Shown: in pieces, positions 57,563-64,000 of the stretch | How positions within the stretch are numbered: position 1 is the first letter of the stretch | Layout: every line of letters starts with the position of its first letter | Origin: Colius striatus | Taxonomy: Eukaryota; Chordata; Aves; Coliiformes; Coliidae | Assembly (NCBI RefSeq): GCF_028858725.1 | Contig: NC_084759.1 | Location: 84,364,944-84,428,943 of the forward strand | Direction of reading: 5' to 3' | Length of the DNA stretch: 64,000 nt | Translations under genes and position numbers: made by a program | Notes under the pieces: generated by a model | What the model was told of the DNA's origin: nothing | The model's input: only the letters and a program-made list of their open reading frames with translations | Databases searched by the model: none

Positions 57563-58096
57563 TGTGTTTTGGATTTGTGCTGAAAGAATGTTGATATCAA
57601 AATGATTTTTTGGTTATTGCTGAGCAGGGCTTGCAGTGTCAAGACATTTTCTACCTTTTACCTTGCCCTGACACACAGTGGGCTGTGGGTGCACAAGAAG
57701 CTGGAAAGGAGAATGGCCAGGACAACTGACCTGAACTAGCCAAAGGGTTATTTCTTACCATAGCACATCATGTCCAGTATATAAACTGGGAGGAGCTGTC
57801 AGGGATGGGTGGATCACTGCTGAGGCATTGGTCAGCAGGTGGTGAGCAATTGCATTGGGCATCACTTGGCTTTTGTTTCCCTTGGGTTTTATTTCTCTCT
57901 CTCTGTTACATCCTTTTTCATTTTATAATTACATATCATTATATTTAATTTCTTTTAAATTCTTAAACTGTTCTTATCTCAGCCCTTGAGTTTTACATGG
58001 TTTTTTTTTCCTAATTCTGCTCTTTATCCCACTGGCAGGCGGAGGAGTGAGTAAAGGAGCCGTGTGGTGCCTGATGGCTGCAGTTAAACCACAGCA
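57563..58096 (+). mobile_element. Solo LTR of a second endogenous-retrovirus family (ERVL-like)
   Basis: Begins TGTGTTTTGGATTTGTGCTG and ends TTAAACCACAGCA, with the order of blocks expected of a common avian LTR type: a GCTGAGCAG block, a TATATAAA box at 57778-57785 followed by ACTGGG, and a CT-rich 3' third. No clear target duplication is left and no internal viral sequence is attached. The family assignment is from memory of avian repeats and should be confirmed with a repeat library. Confidence 0.75.
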
Positions 58097-61000
58097 GATG
58101 CTTTCACTCACTGCTGTGGCTCTCAAACAACAGAACGTAGACAGATATGCATAGTTTAGTCAAAGACAGAGTCTTTAACCAGGATGGCAGCCAAGGTCCC
58201 ACTCAGCCATTCACTTCATGTCAGCTTTGCCCAGGTGATATTTAGAAATCTGCTAGGGTTCTTGACAAAAATAAAACCAATTAAAAAAAAAAACCCAGAG
58301 TACTGTAATTGCACGTGTTTAACTAATTCATTAAGTAAATTGTGTGAAGGAAGTTGACTTAAAACACTGCAAAAGTTTTAATTAAATTTTATATCAGTAT
58401 TTTAAAAGAGACCACCAAGTTTTGTAATTAAATCTTGGCAAAAATTTCGCTAGTTGTGTAACACTGCTTAACATGGCTTCCTCTGATCCTTCACTGATGG
58501 AGTGGGAAGACAAATAAAAATACCGTGCCAAAAACTCTCTCCACAAGAGTGGATATTAGCCACTTCAAACTCTTTCCTGTTAAATTGAATGCATTACCTT
58601 AACTTTCAGAGGGAGGAAAGTAACATTCTCGGTGGTGAAAAACAGCTGGATATCATTAACAGCTTGAAAGTGGAGGTGGTGCTTTCATCACTTTCCTTCT
58701 CTCCTCCCTCCTGTGACATTTTCAGACCCATAGCTTCATTTTCCCAGTTCTCACTTAATTGACTCCAAATTACTTTCAGGCAAAATAAAGCTGGACTTTC
58801 TGAGGTTTCCTTTTGTATTTCATCAAGCAAGGCACTGGTGAGTAATGTTCTACAGATTTTCTTTTCCTTTGGGTTATGTTTTCTTCCATTGTCTGAACCA
58901 CCTGTGAAAAAACAAGAACGGGAGAAGCCTTCCTACATTGTATGTGCTCAAACTCCCTTCCTCCTGGCTCTTCCACAAATGGAGCTGTAATATTTGTATC
59001 AAAAGGACACACATCTTTTATTACATTGCCACATTTTTCCACATACCATGCTTGGCTCTGCAACCATGGCTACATCCTTCTGTACATTCAGCTCTGGAGA
59101 ACCCCTGTCCTCTCCTTGATCTGCCCCAAAAGCCACAGCTGCAGCAAAAGGCAGACTGTGCTGGCCTGGCTCTGTGATGTTGAGGCTGTCAAAACTGCAT
59201 CATTTTCAAAAGAATCTGATTTTTGGGGTAAGCTATGAGAAGGTGGTGGTGGCCAAACACACTGAAGTTTCACAAAAGACTTGTTTTTCTGCAAGTGTGC
59301 TCTGACTTTGACTCCGGCCAAGTACCAGTAATAACTTTTTGCAGTTTTAGCCACGAGTTGCATCCCTTTGCATAGTATGACAGAAGTTGTCTGACACTGC
59401 TCCAGGAAGCACACATACTGCCACCTAACCAGCAAGTTGCCATACGTATTTATTAGGTGCAAAACCACTCTGGCCTGTATTGTGTCACCAATAGGGCAGA
59501 CAGAAACGGGGTTTCCAGGGTAAGGGTGTCATGGCCATTTTGTGCCTTAGTGACAGCTCCTCTCGTGCTCATTAGAAGGCAGCTATAGCGTTGCATGCAG
59601 TTTCTTTACCTACAGGGCAGGGAAAGGGAATAAGAAGGTTATCTTTTAACACACTGAGTTTAGCAATCTCTTTTTAGTGTTGCCTATTTAATGCACATCA
59701 TACAAGATTGGCATAATTTCTTTCTAAACAAAGAGCCTAACTTAATGAAGGTAGCTCTGTGTTGAATTAACCTGCCATCCACTTCTCCACTGGACATGTG
59801 GGGAGGGGGTGGTGAGGTGGGTGGCTGACCCTCTCCAGCTGCAGTAGGGGCCATGGGGATGGCTGAGCTCGGAATCCAGGCTACATAGGCACACTGAGCT
59901 GCCCTCTAGCCCAGATACCATTTTTCCTTGCAGGCAGTTTTTACATACAATCTCAAGAACAGTAAAAAAATCCTTGGCAATTCCAAGGGGATATTTTCTG
60001 TCTCTTACCCTAAAACTGTCTGTCGTCTCATCTGTGCTCCATTGGTCAGAGGAAGGACAAATAGTAAAGGTTTTCATGTGATGTAGCCTTTCTCCTTCCA
60101 GTTTTTCTATGTTTGTCTTTACAGATAAAGAAAGTTTGATGGTTCTGACAAAGAAAATAAAAGAAAAAAGAAAAAAAGTCATTTTTTTGCAACAACTATT
60201 TCTTGTTGTTTTCCCCAGGAAAGAGATATTGTCAGGCAAAGAGGGATTACTTTGGGGCAATCCAGTACATGAAGATCAGATTTTGCAGGATTAGCTCCAG
60301 TCAAAGTGCTGTTACTGAGGATACATCTGGAAAAGGTAACAAAACTCACTCAAATGGAAGAATTATCAGTCTGCTTGTTTTTGTTCACTCATGTACTGAG
60401 AATCCAGCATTATCTGGATATTACTGTATCCAGTATCATATTAAAGATGAACTTTGCTGTTCTGCCATAGCCCAGTGCACACACACTTCTCCTAGCAAAT
60501 ATGAGACTCTGCTGTTCTTTATTCATGAATTGGGAAGAGCCCTGGTGGCACTCCTAGATGAGTTACAGTCAGTGACATTTAATTATTTACAGCTATACCC
60601 AAAAAAGGTTTTAACAATCCAGCCATAATTCTGGGGAGGAAGATAAAGCTCTTCATTAGGAAATTATTCATCCCAGCAGGATGAGGATGGATATTTTTCA
60701 CTGCCACAAGCCTTTCTGTTGCTGTTAGCCCTTTGACTGGTAAGGAAAGTCATGATGACTCATCATTGCCCCAAGGATGGTATATTTACCAAATGGAGGT
60801 AGTTGTGTACATGGGACATGGGTGGACATGGTAATATGTAGGATTTATTCCCTTCCTTCAGGGGACTACAGCTGGGGTTTTGGCCATCAGTTCTTCACAT
60901 TTCCATTTTCTTCCTCCCTGGAGATCATTTTTCCAACTAATGGGGTTACCTTTGTTAACTTTAATCACTTTATTGTAAGTTTCAGAGTACTGTAATATGA

Positions 61001-64000
61001 GAGTTCTGGATTAAAAATTGTCTTTGTAGGTATGGTTATAGATATACATATTTCAAAGGTTCTAGTTTTCACTTTTTCTCAAGCTCAAGAAGAAGAATTA
61101 AGAAAAACCAAAACAAACCAAGTCTATTTTTCAAATCATGTAGTGTTTGAGTTGTTGGACTTGGCTGCATTTTTGTATTCTTTAACTGGACTTCAGAAGA
61201 CATTTCTTAGAAGGTCTGTTGGGTCTATCAGAGTTTATCTTCTCTTTGTATCTTTTTTATGATGTAGTGTGAGTACATCAGGATTATTCTACTTAAAGTT
61301 AATTATTTTTCCATTACCCCCCTTTGTGAGGTGTTAAAAGGGAAATTTACACCACAGTGCTTCATACAGTCATAAAATGTCAAATAGCTGATGTTTATTT
61401 TCCTGACTCCCTCTTTTAAAATTACATTATATTTTCTGCTTTTAAGATTTAATCTCTAATAGGATGATAATTGTTTGAATTGTAGTTTGATATTTTTTTG
61501 TTGATGGGGGTAGAACAGCAAATAAGGCAGTTCGTTATTAGAATGCAAGAGATTCACAGACTATTCTAAAACCAAAATGTGAGTAGGTGGATGAGTACGT
61601 AAAATCATTGTAATTATTGTGCTTTGCAGACTGCATGGTGGGAGTTGTGTTATTTACATTATTTATGTTGTATCACAGATCTATTATCTATTAACTGTGA
61701 TGATACATCAGCTCCAGATTAAGTTTTGAGGTGGAGTGCTTGTTTCCTTGCATGATCACTTTAGTTTTCAAATAACCTTAGTTCAGCTTCTGCTGTTCCC
61801 TGTGGAGGTAACGAGCAGTGCTTATGTAAAATGCCCCAGAGGCAGTTAAAAATCCAGAAACTGTTCTTGATGAGAACATTGCTATTCCAACGCATGGCTA
61901 GCCATTTGTGGGAAAATAATGGAAGATTGGCAAGGAGGATCATAAACATATTCAAGTGACCTGCAGCTGGTTGTGTCGAAAAGCACATGTATCATACTAA
62001 TTACTGTTTAGCCCTGAGTGTTGGGCAAGTACAACATCCATGTTCAGACAACGTAAGATTGTGATAGATTTAGAGGCAACCCATCCAAGATGCTTGAGAT
62101 TCCTGCCCTGCTGTGGGAAGATCAAAATACAGCAGTAAATTATGCCTGTGTGATTCCCTAAAACATAGGCTAAACCATCAGGTTGGGCAATCCCCTGGGG
62201 TGAACCAAGCTGCTTCTCAGTGCCTCCATCCCTGCTTGTGTGCCTCTGCCTCTGTGCTGCTTCAGGGATCCTCTAGTTGGAGAGGTAACAAAAATGAATC
62301 TACTGTCTGTGTTTCATCTGTGGTTTTACAATTGTTCCCACATTCTGCTTATGCCAGCTCACGTGGTATTTGAAACCAGCTGAGTGATGTTTATACAGTT
62401 TCTCCAGGATAAATATCACGTAGTCAGCTGTTGCTTGGGTCTCTAAATGTCTTTGGGGTCTGATTAGGTCTTGTTTGCACATTAATAAGATTTTCAAACA
62501 CACTTCATCAAGGCAAGTAGGAATAAGTGAAGAAGATTTAGGGATGTGAGTGCATGCCTGCATGTGGACTGGACTGTGACTCACCATTTACATCAGCAGT
62601 TAACAGAATTATGCAGGATGCTTTCTCCTTATTTTCCTCAATAGAAGGAGCAGTTTGGCCATGATCGAGGACATTTTTTTTTTCTCTTTCTCATCATTAA
62701 ATAAAAGACAATTAAGTGAAAATTGTGACAACAGAAGCAACTTGACTGTCCATTGTGGTTTTTAGTAGCTCACGGGGAGCTGTTGCCAGAAAATCCTGTT
62801 CAGTGGCCACTGGCACAAGCCTTGCCATGTGGCTTGCCCCGCACAGGGGTGAGATCTGGAGAGCTGCTGACCTTGGCTGACTCTGTCAGCACTTCCCACC
62901 ACCCAGCAGCACTCTCTCAGTCATCCTATAGACTTCATTAAGTGTAGGAAAGGAGGTGATGGAGGTGTCAGTACATGTGCACATCCTGTTTCACCATTTG
63001 CTTTATGAGCATTGGTGGAGTAGAGTTGAAGGCTGCTGGTGAGAGAACAATAATAATCTGATGACTATGAAATGAAGCACCTGCCAGTCCCTTGCCACAG
63101 TTACCCTTTCTGCCAGACATAGACCTTTCATAACAGTGGTGCATATATGATTTGCCTGTTCCTCCTCAAGTACAAGCCTCAAACAATTGCTACAAATTCT
63201 ACTCATATCAGGCAATGATTTTGTTCTGTTAATTCTCATGGGGAAAGTTTTGGATCAGTAATAGAGCAGCAATTATTTAAATGCTTTCTATGTACTTAGT
63301 AATTAGCAATGAAGAAGGATTTGAACTTTGACTTCAATAAAATGAAACCTATTGCCTTTAAATTCTGTAAGGTATGTCAGAGCTTTCTAGACAATATGTT
63401 AGCTCCTTTCACCCAGTACTGAAACATGGCTGCATCTTTTCTATGTGTAGTGATTTTGCCTTGGCCAGGTTTTTGGTAGTGGGGGTAGAACTAATTTAAA
63501 TAAGGAAAATCTCGGTGTATATCCTGCATCACAAACTCTTTGAAATACAGTGTTCCTGAAGCAAAGTGAAATCACTAAGTGTAAGGACAGGATGGCAAAA
63601 CTGGAGTAAGACTTTTTCATGAAAAAAAAGTTTGAAAAAGTAACAAATGTTTCATTGCCTTAAATTCTAAAATGAGTTTGATCAATAATGGGAAAAGTAC
63701 TAAAATTTTCTGTAACTCAATATTGATTTTTATGTTATATTTATCCTTTGAAAGACACTAGCAGGTCTTTAACTTTTCCAGGTTCTTCTGTTGAATTGCG
63801 TAGAGACTTTTACCACCTTCCAAAGATACATATTTTTGTTACTCAAGGTTCCAGTGAAAACCATTAGTTACACTTAGTAAGAAAGAACAGTTCCATCTGC
63901 CAGACAATGAAAGTGATATTTTTTTTGCTGTTAATGAGGGCTCATACATAGTCCTTTATGCTTCAAATGAATAGTGGGTTGGTTTTTTTCCTACCCTAAC
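58097..64000. other. Intergenic DNA at the right end, no gene seen
   Basis: About 5.9 kb with chance frames up to 172 codons (59742-60260, minus) and 141 codons (60203-60628, plus). None resembles TAB3, the expected minus-strand neighbour, though part could be a 3' UTR of a gene lying beyond the window. Confidence 0.5.

Noticed and set aside
58606..59063. Overlapping minus-strand frames (74 and 95 codons), considered as TAB3 exons
   Set aside because: The residues do not resemble TAB3 (no CUE domain, Pro/Ser-rich region, coiled coil or zinc finger) and no convincing splice sites bound them.
59742..60260. 172-codon minus-strand frame, the longest in the right end
   Set aside because: No match to any family I know, low-complexity Lys/Phe stretches, and an overlapping plus-strand frame of similar length; probably chance.

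Overview
The window is vertebrate nuclear DNA, almost certainly from a neognath bird. It is AT-rich and gene-poor, with GT-AG introns of roughly 0.5 to 7 kb. It is littered with CR1 (chicken repeat 1) LINE tails ending in the ATTCTRTG-type octamer repeat, and it carries solo LTRs of avian endogenous-retrovirus type. Nothing in it looks prokaryotic.

The single protein-coding gene I can support is glycerol kinase (GK, the orthologue of the human Xp21 gene). It runs on the + strand from a CpG-island promoter (about 11.06-11.96 kb) through 20 coding exons (11475-42104). Every splice junction is GT-AG and reading phase is kept throughout. Together the exons encode 558 residues with an intact FGGY-kinase fold: the N-terminal DQGTSSTR phosphate loop, the glycerol-binding NQRET motif, both FGGY signatures, the catalytic aspartate in LGDQSAAL, and a hydrophobic C-terminal tail. 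An 18-nt micro-exon (24812-24829) is part of the chain. The stop codon at 42102-42104 lies inside a good splice-donor match (CAG|GTTAGT), so alternative C-termini are possible.

Layout: 1-11 kb is upstream intergenic DNA holding one solo LTR with a perfect 5-bp target duplication (2519-3507). From 11.06 to 42.1 kb is GK, with CR1 fragments in introns 1, 2, 13 and 16. From 42.1 to 64 kb is downstream DNA with no gene I can recognise. It contains an old CR1 (48.85-49.6 kb), younger minus-strand CR1s (51.34-51.73 and 53.62-55.0 kb, the latter with a broken reverse-transcriptase region), a second LTR of the first family in inverted orientation (55.75-56.67 kb) and a solo LTR of another family (57.56-58.10 kb). 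In mammals GK sits between TASL/NR0B1 and TAB3; I could not find coding exons of those neighbours here.

GK is a cytosolic or mitochondrial outer-membrane-associated enzyme that makes glycerol 3-phosphate from glycerol and ATP, feeding gluconeogenesis, glycolysis and lipid synthesis. No other gene in the window can be tied to it. I found no clearly novel biological system. The observations most worth checking are the stop-in-donor ending of GK, the micro-exon, and an inverted CR1 pair next to an exon with a weak acceptor.
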